A stretch of DNA of 64,000 bases from Siphonodentalium dalli. Taxonomy: Eukaryota; Mollusca; Scaphopoda; Gadilida; Siphonodentaliidae. Made by a program: the position numbers and the translations under genes. The DNA is taken from positions 129,776,754-129,840,753 of the forward strand of contig CP136061.1 of assembly GCA_032622095.1 (NCBI GenBank), given 5' to 3'. This document shows positions 8,999 to 20,987 of this stretch, piece after piece. The stretch's first letter is position 1. Each line of letters begins with the position of its first letter. The notes below the pieces were generated by a model. The model was given only the letters and a program-made list of their open reading frames with translations. It ran no database searches and had not been told where the DNA came from.

Positions 8999-11990
8999 CG
9001 GATTCTATAGTTTCCCTACACACACTCAAGAAGCGCAGCTATAATGATTGAGTTACAGTTAACCATGCATATGGCAATATAAAGTATAACCTTATATACG
9101 TCGAACGTCTGCGCGTGCCAGGGAATACCCAAAACAAATGTGTGTCATAAATCTAACTCAGAACCGAAAGCAGTCAGTTGAATTTTTCAGTAATATATTG
9201 ATACGCTTAACAACTTATGCATCTATACAATTCGCTTGTTTAGTTGACATTATACTCAATTTTACACCGCGCACAGTGAACCGATTTATACTCCAAATTC
9301 ACGGAGCAAGTGGGAAGCGCCGATGCATGTTGTGATATGAATTTGAATGCAACGCAAAGTAAACACTTCGTTGCCACTCGAAAACTGTGTTGTAGTACTC
9401 GAAAGATCGCCGAGCCAATCAAATAGCGTTGATTAGGCCGAACAGAGGCCACTACGTTCTTGTAAAAACACCCCCTTCCAGACCCCGTGCAAGTATATAA
9501 ATCCAGATTGGTTTCATATCAAACCATATCTTTCGTTCACTGTCGCTCGATCGTTCTAAATCATAACCATTTCAGTCGAACATTATAGAAATTGCCATCA
9601 TTATGTCATCAGTTGCAGGCATCGACATGGAAGGGGGACTTTTTGGTTTCCTCATAGATTCAGCGTTTACGTTCAGTGATCAGGATATTTCACAATCGCA
9701 TGGGAAAATAACCAGGTCGTGTGTCTCAACAAATATCGAGTACCTTGCTTCAATTCGAGCGAACGCCACAGATGATTTCAATGTGAATGGCACGGATGTC
9801 GACCTTGATGACTATGATTCCTACCAAGCTCAACTGAGGGGTCACAATGTCAGCAGTTCCATTCTGTTTTCTGTGGGGTGTGATGCAGCGACAGATTCGA
9901 AAGACAAGAAAGGAATCAAGCGAGCATGTGCCGAAGCCGTTCTGCCCCCAAATAAGAGACCGGTAGTGAACAGTTTAAGGAACAAATCAAAAGAATATTG
10001 CGTTTTCTGCAAACACAGTAAAAAGCCAGCACGGTTGTACAAAAGTCACCTGGTAAAAGACGACAATGATGTAGTTACCTGTCCCATTCTCCGACGGTAC
10101 AAGTGCCCTCTATGTGGTGTTTCTGGTGACAAAGCTCACACGATCAAGTATTGTCCATCATACGACGGGATATCCATGAGCGTTGCCGTAGCCAGGAGAA
10201 GAAAGTTCGACAGCAAGAGAGTCAGATCTTCATAAGCTGCAAGCCAGATTAGCACACGCTATGTGTCTAAATGCCCGTTTTGTTTAAATATTATTCAATT
10301 GTTATATATGCCTTTAATTTATGTTGGTGCGCATGGAAATTTGAAACATGCGCACAATTTGTATTGTATAAATAAACAATTTGTAATGAATTATATGCAA
10401 AGAAGCTTTTACATATTAGGCAATAAACTTATGTATAACAAATATCCTTTTCGTATCTATATATAAACAAATGGGCGGTCTCTTGGTGCTTGCATTTTTT
10501 GTACCTCGTTCCTGTCGTGTCGTGTAGATATTTCTGAAATTGTAGCTGTCTAATGTCAAAATCTAGTGATTATTGTGCGAATGGGTGGTTTCGCCTACTT
10601 GTCTAATGTCTTGTTCTTTGAACACACAGAAAGAAATCGCATGCAACAATTCCAATCCCGCTTTATATAAGCCATATATCAGTCCATCGTCAAAGCTTCA
10701 TTGGAAGACTCGCGTAGCAGGGTTGCGAGTTCAAATGCCCTACTGAAGCATAACAGTACGATGATAAAACAAAATCGTTTCATGCAAGACCTGTGGTGAT
10801 CGCTGGTCGGAGAAGGCCGGCGCTTCAGATGGATTTTTTTTTTTTTTGTACAAATTTCCCAATGTATCCATTTTGTGATCACTATTTTAACTATAACTCT
10901 AAATCCGTGTCTTTGGTTCAGTTCAAGATACAAACCACAATGAACTGTCAGGTTTAAATGAGGTAGTAATCAACGATTTCTGGCCATTTTCACAATTTCG
11001 TGTGGTTACTGTACTACAACATTCTGCTGCACCACGGTCATTGACAAACAGCACACAATAGACATAAATGGACTAAGAATTCAACTGTCTGTACTTTGAC
11101 TGGACTGTCACATCATAAATTGAATTATCTCCCTTGGACTGTCCATGCAATGCACCAATTTTTAACCATTGTTTGGCCGAAAGTAGCCATCTTCGGCCCC
11201 ATAGTTAACCATGACAGAGCGAATGTCAGTCTATTGTCACCTTGTGAGCAGATATAGAACCTAGATAGATGTAAGATGATATAAAAACTAAAGAAAAATT
11301 ATCGTATCAATTTTGAAATTTTGTTTTGGAACTGCAGAAGACTGTTTTGAAGGGAGATAAATCAAGCTCTTTTCCGGTGTATTACCACATAGAGCTGGTC
11401 CACACCATGCAGATACGAAACACATACTTCGTAAGTCAAACATCATCCTATTCTGTGAACTATGGTACCTTTATAAAATAATTAAACCATTAAAACAGTA
11501 CTCACATTAATAACAAATGTCAAACTGACAGTTACAGCCCTTATATGCTTAAAATCCTATTTTTCAGCCCTCCTACAAACCCATGAAATCGTGTATGGAT
11601 ACTTGAACTAAAACGCATAATATTGTCGATGACAGTGTTGTCGTGCAACAACGTGCTTATGTAGCCTAAATTGTTTATTTCAGATGGTTGGAACTAATAT
11701 TTTGCCTCAATTTCGGTATGTTTGTTCTGTCAGTCACATGCCCCTCGTTTCGAATTTACATAACACCATATTTCCACCACGTTGTTTGGCGATATTTGAC
11801 CAATTTAAGCCCAGAAGCGAACAATGGCAAAGCGAATGTCAGAAAATGATCATACCATCGCCCGTTAGAACTATGCTGGCGTTAACCTATATGGGAATCA
11901 GAAATAAACCCATCACAGTGGTTGGCTCTCAAGGCCTTTTCCTTCAGAAATAATGCACCGGTCAAGCAGCCGTCAGAAGAGTTATAAATG
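8999..11990 (+). repeat. Array unit 4, subtype A (2,992 bp)
   Basis: Returns to subtype A with no insertion after the stop codon and a pure T tract. TATA starts at 9494, AATAAA at 10371, MITE-like element 11125-11360. The promoter-side marker is T, so the 5' part matches unit 2 while the 3' part matches unit 1. Confidence 0.95.
9603..10235 (+). CDS. nanos: Nanos-type zinc-finger protein, copy 4
   Basis: Protein identical to copy 1. The downstream flank is subtype A. No change was seen in promoter or leader relative to copies 2 and 6. Confidence 0.97.
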   Translation: MSSVAGIDMEGGLFGFLIDSAFTFSDQDISQSHGKITRSCVSTNIEYLASIRANATDDFNVNGTDVDLDDYDSYQAQLRGHNVSSSILFSVGCDAATDSKDKKGIKRACAEAVLPPNKRPVVNSLRNKSKEYCVFCKHSKKPARLYKSHLVKDDNDVVTCPILRRYKCPLCGVSGDKAHTIKYCPSYDGISMSVAVARRRKFDSKRVRSS

Positions 11991-14900
11991 CGGATTCTAT
12001 AGTTTCCCTACACACATTCAAGAAGCGCAGCTATAATGATTGAGTTACAGTTAACCATGCATATGGCAATATAAAGTATAACCTTATATACGTCGAACGT
12101 CTGCGCGTGCCAGGGAATACCCAAAACAAATGTGTGTCATAAATCTAACTCAGAACCGAAAGCAGTCAGTTGAATTTTTCAGTAATATATTGATACGCTT
12201 AACAACTTATGCATCTATACAATTCGCTTGTTTAGTTGACATTATACTCAATTTTACACCGCGCACAGTGAACCGAGTTATACTCCAAATTCACGGAGCA
12301 AGTGGGAAGCGCCGATGCATGTTGTGATATGAATTTGAATGCAACGCAAAGTAAACACTTCGTTGCCACTCGAAAACTGTGTTGTAGTACTCGAAAGATC
12401 GCCGAGCCAATCAAATAGCGTTGATTAGGCCGAACAGAGGCCACTACGTTCTTGTAAAAACACCCCCTTCCAGACCCCGTGCAAGTATATAAATCCAGAT
12501 TGGTTTCATATCAAACCATATCTTTCGTTCACTGTCGCTCGATCGTTCTAAATCATAACCATTTCAGTCGAACATTATAGAAATTGCCATCATTATGTCA
12601 TCAGTTGCAGGCATCGACATGGAAGGGGGACTTTTTGGTTTCCTCATAGATTCAGCGTTTACGTTCAGTGATCAGGATATTTCACAATCGCATGGGAAAA
12701 TAACCAGGTCGTGTGTCTCAACAAATATCGAGTACCTTGCTTCAATTCGAGCGAACGCCACAGATGATTTCAATGTGAATGGCACGGATGTCGACCTTGA
12801 TGACTATGATTCCTACCAAGCTCAACTGAGGGGTCACAATGTCAGCAGTTCCATTCTGTTTTCTGTGGGGTGTGATGCAGCGACAGATTCGAAAGACAAG
12901 AAAGGAATCAAGCGAGCATGTGCCGAAGCCGTTCTGCCCCCAAATAAGAGACCGGTAGTGAACAGTTTGAGGAACAAATCAAAAGAATATTGCGTTTTCT
13001 GCAAACACAGTAAAAAGCCAGCACGGTTGTACAAAAGTCACCTGGTAAAAGACGACAATGATGTAGTTACCTGTCCCATTCTCCGACGGTACAAGTGCCC
13101 TCTATGTGGTGTTTCTGGTGACAAAGCTCACACGATCAAGTATTGTCCATCATACGACGGGATATCCATGAGCGTTGCCGTAGCCAGGAGAAGAAAGTTC
13201 GACAGCAAGAGAGTCAGATCTTCATAAGCTGCAAGCCAGATTAGCAGTTTAGCACACGCTATGTGTCTAAATGCCCGTTTTGTTTAAATATTATTCAATT
13301 GTTATATATGCCTTTAATTTATGTTGGTGCGCATGGAAATTTGAAACATGCGCACAATTTGTATTGTATAAATAAACAATTTGTAATGAATTATATGCAA
13401 AGAAGCTTTTACATATTAGGCAAGAAACTTATGTATAACAACTATCCTTTTCGTATCTATATATAAACAAATGGGCGGTCTCTTGGTGCTTGCATTTTTT
13501 GTACCTCGTTCCTGTCGTGTCGTGTAGATATTTCTCAAAATGGTAGCTGTCTAATGTCAAAATCTAGTGATTATTGTGTGAATTGGTGGTTTCGCCTACT
13601 TGTCTAATGTCTTGTTCTTTGAACACACAGAAAGAAATCGCATGCAACAATTCCAATCCCGCTTTATATAAGCCATATATCAGTCCATCGTCAAAGCTTC
13701 ATTGGAAGACTCGCGTAGCAGGGTTGCGAGTACAAATGCCCTACTGAAGCATAACAGTACGATGATAAAACAAAATCGTTTCATGCAAGACTTGTGGTGA
13801 TCGCTGGTCGGAGAAGGCCGGCGCTTCAGATGGAATTTTGTTTTGTTTTTGTACTAATTTCCCAATGTATCCATTTTGTGATCACTATTTTAACTATAAC
13901 TCTAAATCCGTGTCTTTGGTTCAGTTCAAGATACAAACCACAATGAACTGTCAGGTTTAAATGAGGTAGTAATCAACGATTTCTGGCCATTTTCACAATT
14001 TCGTGTGGTTACTGTACTACAACATTCTGCTGCACCACGGTCATTGACAAACAGCACACAATAGACAGAAATGGACTATGAATTCAACTGTCTGTACTTT
14101 GACTGGACTGTCACATCATAAATTGAATTATCTCCCTTGGACTGTCCATGCAATGCACCAATTTTTAACCATTGTTTGGCCGAAAGTAGCCATCTTCGGC
14201 CCCGTAGTTAACCATAACAGAGCGAATGTCAGTCTATTGTCACCTTGTGAGCAGATATAGAACCTAGATAGATGTAAGATGATATAAAAACTAAAGAAAA
14301 ATTATCGTATAAATTTTGAAATTTTGTTTTGGAACTGCAGAAGACTGTTTTGAAGGGAGATAAATCAAGCTCTTTTCCGGTGTATTACCACATAGAGCTG
14401 GTCCACACCATGCAGATACGAAACACACACTTCGTAAGTCAAACATCATCCTATTCTGTGAACTATGGTACCTTTATAAAATAATTAAACCATTAAAACA
14501 GTACTCACATTAATAACAAATGTCAAACTGACAGTTACAGCCCTTATATGCTTAAAATCCTATTTTTCAGCCCTCCTACAAACCCATGAAATCGTGTATG
14601 GATACTTGAACTAAAACGCATAATATTGTCGTTGACAGTGTTGTCGTGCAACAACGTGCTTATGTAGCCTAAATTGTTTATTTCAGATGGTTGGAACTAA
14701 TATTTTGCCTCAATTTCGGTATGTTTGTTCTGTCAGTCACATGCCCCTCGTTTCGATTTACAAAACACCATATTTCCACCACGTTGTTTGGCGATATTTG
14801 ACCAATTTAAGCCCAGAAGCGAACAATGGCAAAGCGAATGTCAGCAAATGATCATACCATCGCCCGTTAGAACTATGCTGGCGTTAACCTATATGGGAAT

Positions 14901-14992
14901 CAGAAATAAACCCATCACAGTGGTTGGCTCTCAAGGCCTTTTCCTTCAGAAATAATGCACCGGTCAAGCAGCCGTCAGAAGAGTTATAAATG
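11991..14992 (+). repeat. Array unit 5, subtype B (3,002 bp)
   Basis: B unit, one base short because of a deletion near 14755 (TCGATTTAC where other units have TCGAATTTAC). TATA starts at 12486, AATAAA at 13371, MITE-like element 14128-14363. Together with unit 4 it forms the A-B dimer that recurs as units 6-7. Confidence 0.95.
12595..13227 (+). CDS. nanos: Nanos-type zinc-finger protein, copy 5
   Basis: Protein identical to copy 1. It carries a silent change at L125 (TTA to TTG), one of only five silent variants I found across the array. Ligands and start context are intact. Confidence 0.97.
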   Translation: MSSVAGIDMEGGLFGFLIDSAFTFSDQDISQSHGKITRSCVSTNIEYLASIRANATDDFNVNGTDVDLDDYDSYQAQLRGHNVSSSILFSVGCDAATDSKDKKGIKRACAEAVLPPNKRPVVNSLRNKSKEYCVFCKHSKKPARLYKSHLVKDDNDVVTCPILRRYKCPLCGVSGDKAHTIKYCPSYDGISMSVAVARRRKFDSKRVRSS

Positions 14993-17984
14993 CGGATTCT
15001 ATAGTTTCCCTACACACACTCAAGAAGCGCAGCTATAATGATTGAGTTACAGTTAACCATGCATATGGCAATATAAAGTATAACCTTATATACGTCGAAC
15101 GTCTGCGCGTGCCAGGGAATACCCAAAACAAATGTGTGTCATAAATCTAACTCAGAACCGAAAGCAGTCAGTTGAATTTTTCAGTAATATATTGATACGC
15201 TTAACAACTTATGCATCTATACAATTCGCTTGTTTAGTTGACATTATACTCAATTTTACACCGCGCACAGTGAACCGATTTATACTCCAAATTCACGGAG
15301 CAAGTGGGAAGCGCCGATGCATGTTGTGATATGAATTTGAATGCAACGCAAAGTAAACACTTCGTTGCCACTCGAAAACTGTGTTGTAGTACTCGAAAGA
15401 TCGCCGAGCCAATCAAATAGCGTTGATTAGGCCGAACAGAGGCCACTACGTTCTTGTAAAAACACCCCCTTCCAGACCCCGTGCAAGTATATAAATCCAG
15501 ATTGGTTTCATATCAAACCATATCTTTCGTTCACTGTCGCTCGATCGTTCTAAATCATAACCATTTCAGTCGAACATTATAGAAATTGCCATCATTATGT
15601 CATCAGTTGCAGGCATCGACATGGAAGGGGGACTTTTTGGTTTCCTCATAGATTCAGCGTTTACGTTCAGTGATCAGGATATTTCACAATCGCATGGGAA
15701 AATAACCAGGTCGTGTGTCTCAACAAATATCGAGTACCTTGCTTCAATTCGAGCGAACGCCACAGATGATTTCAATGTGAATGGCACGGATGTCGACCTT
15801 GATGACTATGATTCCTACCAAGCTCAACTGAGGGGTCACAATGTCAGCAGTTCCATTCTGTTTTCTGTGGGGTGTGATGCAGCGACAGATTCGAAAGACA
15901 AGAAAGGAATCAAGCGGGCATGTGCCGAAGCCGTTCTGCCCCCAAATAAGAGACCGGTAGTGAACAGTTTAAGGAACAAATCAAAAGAATATTGCGTTTT
16001 CTGCAAACACAGTAAAAAGCCAGCACGGTTGTACAAAAGTCACCTGGTAAAAGACGACAATGATGTAGTTACCTGTCCCATTCTCCGACGGTACAAGTGC
16101 CCTCTATGTGGTGTTTCTGGTGACAAAGCTCACACGATCAAGTATTGTCCATCATACGACGGGATATCCATGAGCGTTGCCGTAGCCAGGAGAAGAAAGT
16201 TCGACAGCAAGAGAGTCAGATCTTCATAAGCTGCAAGCCAGATTAGCACACGCTATGTGTCTAAATGCCCGTTTTGTTTAAATATTATTCAATTGTTATA
16301 TATGCCTTTAATTTATGTTGGTGCGCATGGAAATTTGAAACATGCGCACAATTTGTATTGTATAAATAAACAATTTGTAATGAATTATATGCAAAGAAGC
16401 TTTTACATATTAGGCAATAAACTTATGTATAACAAATATCCTTTTCGTATCTATATATAAACAAATGGGCGGTCTCTTGGTGCTTGCATTTTTTGTACCT
16501 CGTTCCTGTCGTGTCGTGTAGATATTTCTGAAATTGTAGCTGTCTAATGTCAAAATCTAGTGATTATTGTGCGAATGGGTGGTTTCGCCTACTTGTCTAA
16601 TGTCTTGTTCTTTGAACACACAGAAAGAAATCGCATGCAACAATTCCAATCCCGCTTTATATAAGCCATATATCAGTCCATCGTCAAAGCTTCATTGGAA
16701 GACTCGCGTAGCAGGGTTGCGAGTACAAATGCCCTACTGAAGCATAACAGTACGATGATAAAACAAAATCGTTTCATGCAAGACCTGTGGTGATCGCTGG
16801 TCGGAGAAGGCCGGCGCTTCAGATGGATTTTTTTTTTTTTTGTACAAATTTCCCAATGTATCCATTTTGTGATCACTATTTTAACTATAACTCTAAATCC
16901 GTGTCTTTGGTTCAGTTCAAGATACAAACCACAATGAACTGTCAGGTTTAAATGAGGTAGTAATCAACGATTTCTGGCCATTTTCACAATTTCGTGTGGT
17001 TACTGTACTACAACATTCTGCTGCACCACGGTCATTGACAAACAGCACACAATAGACATAAATGGACTAAGAATTCAACTGTCTGTACTTTGACTGGACT
17101 GTCACATCATAAATTGAATTATCTCCCTTGGACTGTCCATGCAATGCACCAATTTTTAACCATTGTTTGGCCGAAAGTAGCCATCTTCGGCCCCATAGTT
17201 AACCATGACAGAGCGAATGTCAGTCTATTGTCACCTTGTGAGCAGATATAGAACCTAGATAGATGTAAGATGATATAAAAACTAAAGAAAAATTATCGTG
17301 TCAATTTTGAAATTTTGTTTTGGAACTGCAGAAGACTGTTTTGAAGGGAGATAAATCAAGCTCTTTTCCGGTGTATTACCACATAGAGCTGGTCCACACC
17401 ATGCAGATACGAAACACATACTTCGTAAGTCAAACATCATCCTATTCTGTGAACTATGGTACCTTTATAAAATAATTAAACCATTAAAACAGTACTCACA
17501 TTAATAACAAATGTCAAACTGACAGTTACAGCCCTTATATGCTTAAAATCCTATTTTTCAGCCCTCCTACAAACCCATGAAATCGTGTATGGATACTTGA
17601 ACTAAAACGCATAATATTGTCGATGACAGTGTTGTCGTGCAACAACGTGCTTATGTAGTCTAAATTGTTTATTTCAGATGGTTGGAACTAATATTTTGCC
17701 TCAATTTCGGTATGTTTGTTCTGTCAGTCACATGCCCCTCGTTTCGAATTTACAAAACACCATATTTCCACCACGTTGTTTGGCGATATTTGACCAATTT
17801 AAGCCCAGAAGCGAACAATGGCAAAGCGAATGTCAGCAAATGATCATACCATCGCCCGTTAGAACTATGCTGGCGTTAACCTATATGGGAATCAGAAATA
17901 AACCCATCACAGTGGTTGGCTCTCAAGGCCTTTTCCTTCAGAAATAATGCACCGGTCAAGCAGCCGTCAGAAGAGTTATAAATG
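14993..17984 (+). repeat. Array unit 6, subtype A (2,992 bp)
   Basis: Very close to unit 4, with promoter-side marker T, pure T tract and no insertion after the stop codon. TATA starts at 15488, AATAAA at 16365, MITE-like element 17119-17354. Confidence 0.95.
15597..16229 (+). CDS. nanos: Nanos-type zinc-finger protein, copy 6
   Basis: Protein identical to copy 1, with one silent change at R107 (CGA to CGG). Subtype A flanks. Zinc ligands intact. Confidence 0.97.
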   Translation: MSSVAGIDMEGGLFGFLIDSAFTFSDQDISQSHGKITRSCVSTNIEYLASIRANATDDFNVNGTDVDLDDYDSYQAQLRGHNVSSSILFSVGCDAATDSKDKKGIKRACAEAVLPPNKRPVVNSLRNKSKEYCVFCKHSKKPARLYKSHLVKDDNDVVTCPILRRYKCPLCGVSGDKAHTIKYCPSYDGISMSVAVARRRKFDSKRVRSS

Positions 17985-20900
17985 CGGATTCTATAGTTTC
18001 CCTACACACATTCAAGAAGCGCAGCTATAATGATTGAGTTACAGTTAACCATGCATATGGCAATATAAAGTATAACCTTATATACGTCGAACGTCTGCGC
18101 GTGCCAGGGAATACCCAAAACAAATGTGTGTCATAAATCTAACTCAGAACCGAAAGCAGTCAGTTGAATTTTTCAGTAATATATTGATACGCTTAACAAC
18201 TTATGCATCTATACAATTCGCTTGTTTAGTTGACATTATACTCAATTTTACACCGCGCACAGTGAACCGAGTTATACTCCAAATTCACGGAGCAAGTGGG
18301 AAGCGCCGATGCATGTTGTGATATGAATTTGAATGCAACGCAAAGTAAACACTTCGTTGCCACTCGAAAACTGTGTTGTAGTACTCGACAGATCGCCGAG
18401 CCAATCAAATAGCGTTGATTAGGCCGAACAGAGGCCACTACGTTCTTGTAAAAACACCCCCTTCCAGACCCCGTGCAAGTATATAAATCCAGATTGGTTT
18501 CATATCAAACCATATCTTTCGTTCACTGTCGCTCGATCGTTCTAAATCATAACCATTTCAGTCGAACATTATAGAAATTGCCATCATTATGTCATCAGTT
18601 GCAGGCATCGACATGGAAGGGGGACTTTTTGGTTTCCTCATAGATTCAGCGTTTACGTTCAGTGATCAGGATATTTCACAATCGCATGGGAAAATAACCA
18701 GGTCGTGTGTCTCAACAAATATCGAGTACCTTGCTTCAATTCGAGCGAACGCCACAGATGATTTCAATGTGAATGGCACGGATGTCGACCTTGATGACTA
18801 TGATTCCTACCAAGCTCAACTGAGGGGTCACAATGTCAGCAGTTCCATTCTGTTTTCTGTGGGGTGTGATGCAGCGACAGATTCGAAAGACAAGAAAGGA
18901 ATCAAGCGAGCATGTGCCGAAGCCGTTCTGCCCCCAAATAAGAGACCGGTAGTGAACAGTTTAAGGAACAAATCAAAAGAATATTGCGTTTTCTGCAAAC
19001 ACAGTAAAAAGCCAGCACGGTTGTACAAAAGTCACCTGGTAAAAGACGACAATGATGTAGTTACCTGTCCCATTCTCCGACGGTACAAGTGCCCTCTATG
19101 TGGTGTTTCTGGTGACAAAGCTCACACGATCAAGTATTGTCCATCATACGACGGGATATCCATGAGCGTTGCCGTAGCCAGGAGAAGAAAGTTCGACAGC
19201 AAGAGAGTCAGATCTTCATAAGCTGCAAGCCAGATTAGCAGTTTAGCACACGCTATGTGTCTAAATGCCCGTTTTGTTTAAATATTATTCAATTGTTATA
19301 TATGCCTTTAATTTATGTTGGTGCGCATGGAAATTTGAAACATGCGCACAATTTGTATTGTATAAATAAACAATTTGTAATGAATTATATGCAAAGAAGC
19401 TTTTACATATTAGGCAAGAAACTTATGTATAACAACTATCATTTCGTATCTATATATAAACAAATGGGCGGTCTCTTGGTGCTTGCATTTTTTGTACCTC
19501 GTTCCTGTCGTGTCGTGTAGATATTTCTCAAAATGGTAGCTGTCTAATGTCAAAATCTAGTGATTATTGTGTGAATGGGTGGTTTCGCCTACTTGTCTAA
19601 TGTCTTGTTCTTTGAACACACAGAAAGAAATCGCATGCAACAATTCCAATCCCGCTTTATATAAGCCATATATCAGTCCATCGTCAAAGCTTCATTGGAA
19701 GACTCGCGTAGCAGGGTTGCGAGTACAAATGCCCTACTGAAGCATAACAGTACGATGATAAAACAAAATCGTTTCATGCAAGACTTGTGGTGATCGCTGG
19801 TCGGAGAAGGCCGGCGCTTCAGATGGAATTTTGTTTTGTTTTTGTACAAATTTCCCAATGTATCCATTTTGTGATCACTATTTTAACTATAACTCTAAAT
19901 CCGTGTCTTTGGTTCAGTTCAAGATACAAACCACAATGAACTGTCAGGTTTAAATGAGGTAGTAATCAACGATTTCTGGCCATTTTCACAATTTCGTGTG
20001 GTTACTGTACTACAACATTCTGCTGCACCACGGTCATTGACAAACAGCACACAATAGACAGAAATGGACTAAGAATTCAACTGTCTGTACTTTGACTGGA
20101 CTGTCACATCATAAATTGAATTATCTCCCTTGGACTGTCCATGCAATGCACCAATTTTTAACCATTGTTTGGCCGAAAGTAGCCATCTTCGGCCCCGTAG
20201 TTAACCATGACAGAGCGAATGTCAGTCTATTGTCACCTTGTGAGCAGATATAGAACCTAGATAGTTGTAAGATGATATAAAAACTAAAGAAAAATTATCG
20301 TATAAATTTTGAAATTTTGTTTTGGAACTGCAGAAGACTGTTTTGAAGGGAGATAAATCAAGCTCTTTTCCGGTGTATTACCACGTAGAGCTGGTCCACA
20401 CCATGCAGATACGAAACACATACTTCGTAAGTCAAACATCATCCTATTCTGTGAACTATGGTACCTTTATAAAAATAATTAAACCATTAAAACAGTACTC
20501 ACATTAATAACAAATGTCAAACTGACAGTTACAGCCCTTATATGCTTAAAATCCTATTTTTCAGCCCTCCTACAAACCCATGAAATCGTGTATGGATACT
20601 TGAACTAAAACGCATAATATTGTCGTTGACAGTGTTGTCGTGCAACAACGTGCTTATGTAGCCTAAATTGTTTATTTCAGATGGTTGGAACTAATATTTT
20701 GCCTCAATTTCGGTATGTTTGTTCTGTCAGTCACATGCCCCTCGTTTCGAATTTACAAAACACCATATTTCCACCACGTTGTTTGGCGATATTTGACCAA
20801 TTTAAGCCCAGAAGCGAACAATGGCAAAGCGAATGTCAGCAAATGATCATACCATCGCCCGTTAGAACTATGCTGGCGTTAACCTATATGGGAATCAGAA

Positions 20901-20987
20901 ATAAACCCATCACAGTGGTTGGCTCTCAAGGCCTTTTCCTTCAGAAATAATGCACCGGTCAAGCAGCCGTCAGAAGAGTTATAAATG
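17985..20987 (+). repeat. Array unit 7, subtype B (3,003 bp)
   Basis: Last clear B unit. TATA starts at 18480, AATAAA at 19365, MITE-like element 20121-20356. A 1-base deletion near 19440 and a 1-base insertion near 20470 cancel in length. It keeps the B 8-bp insertion but has the A-like CCATGAC spelling inside the MITE-like element. Confidence 0.95.
18589..19221 (+). CDS. nanos: Nanos-type zinc-finger protein, copy 7
   Basis: Protein identical to copy 1. It is the last copy before the E10K change that marks units 8-22. The promoter region differs from its neighbours by one base (CTCGACAG for CTCGAAAG), outside the CCAAT and TATA boxes. Confidence 0.97.
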   Translation: MSSVAGIDMEGGLFGFLIDSAFTFSDQDISQSHGKITRSCVSTNIEYLASIRANATDDFNVNGTDVDLDDYDSYQAQLRGHNVSSSILFSVGCDAATDSKDKKGIKRACAEAVLPPNKRPVVNSLRNKSKEYCVFCKHSKKPARLYKSHLVKDDNDVVTCPILRRYKCPLCGVSGDKAHTIKYCPSYDGISMSVAVARRRKFDSKRVRSS

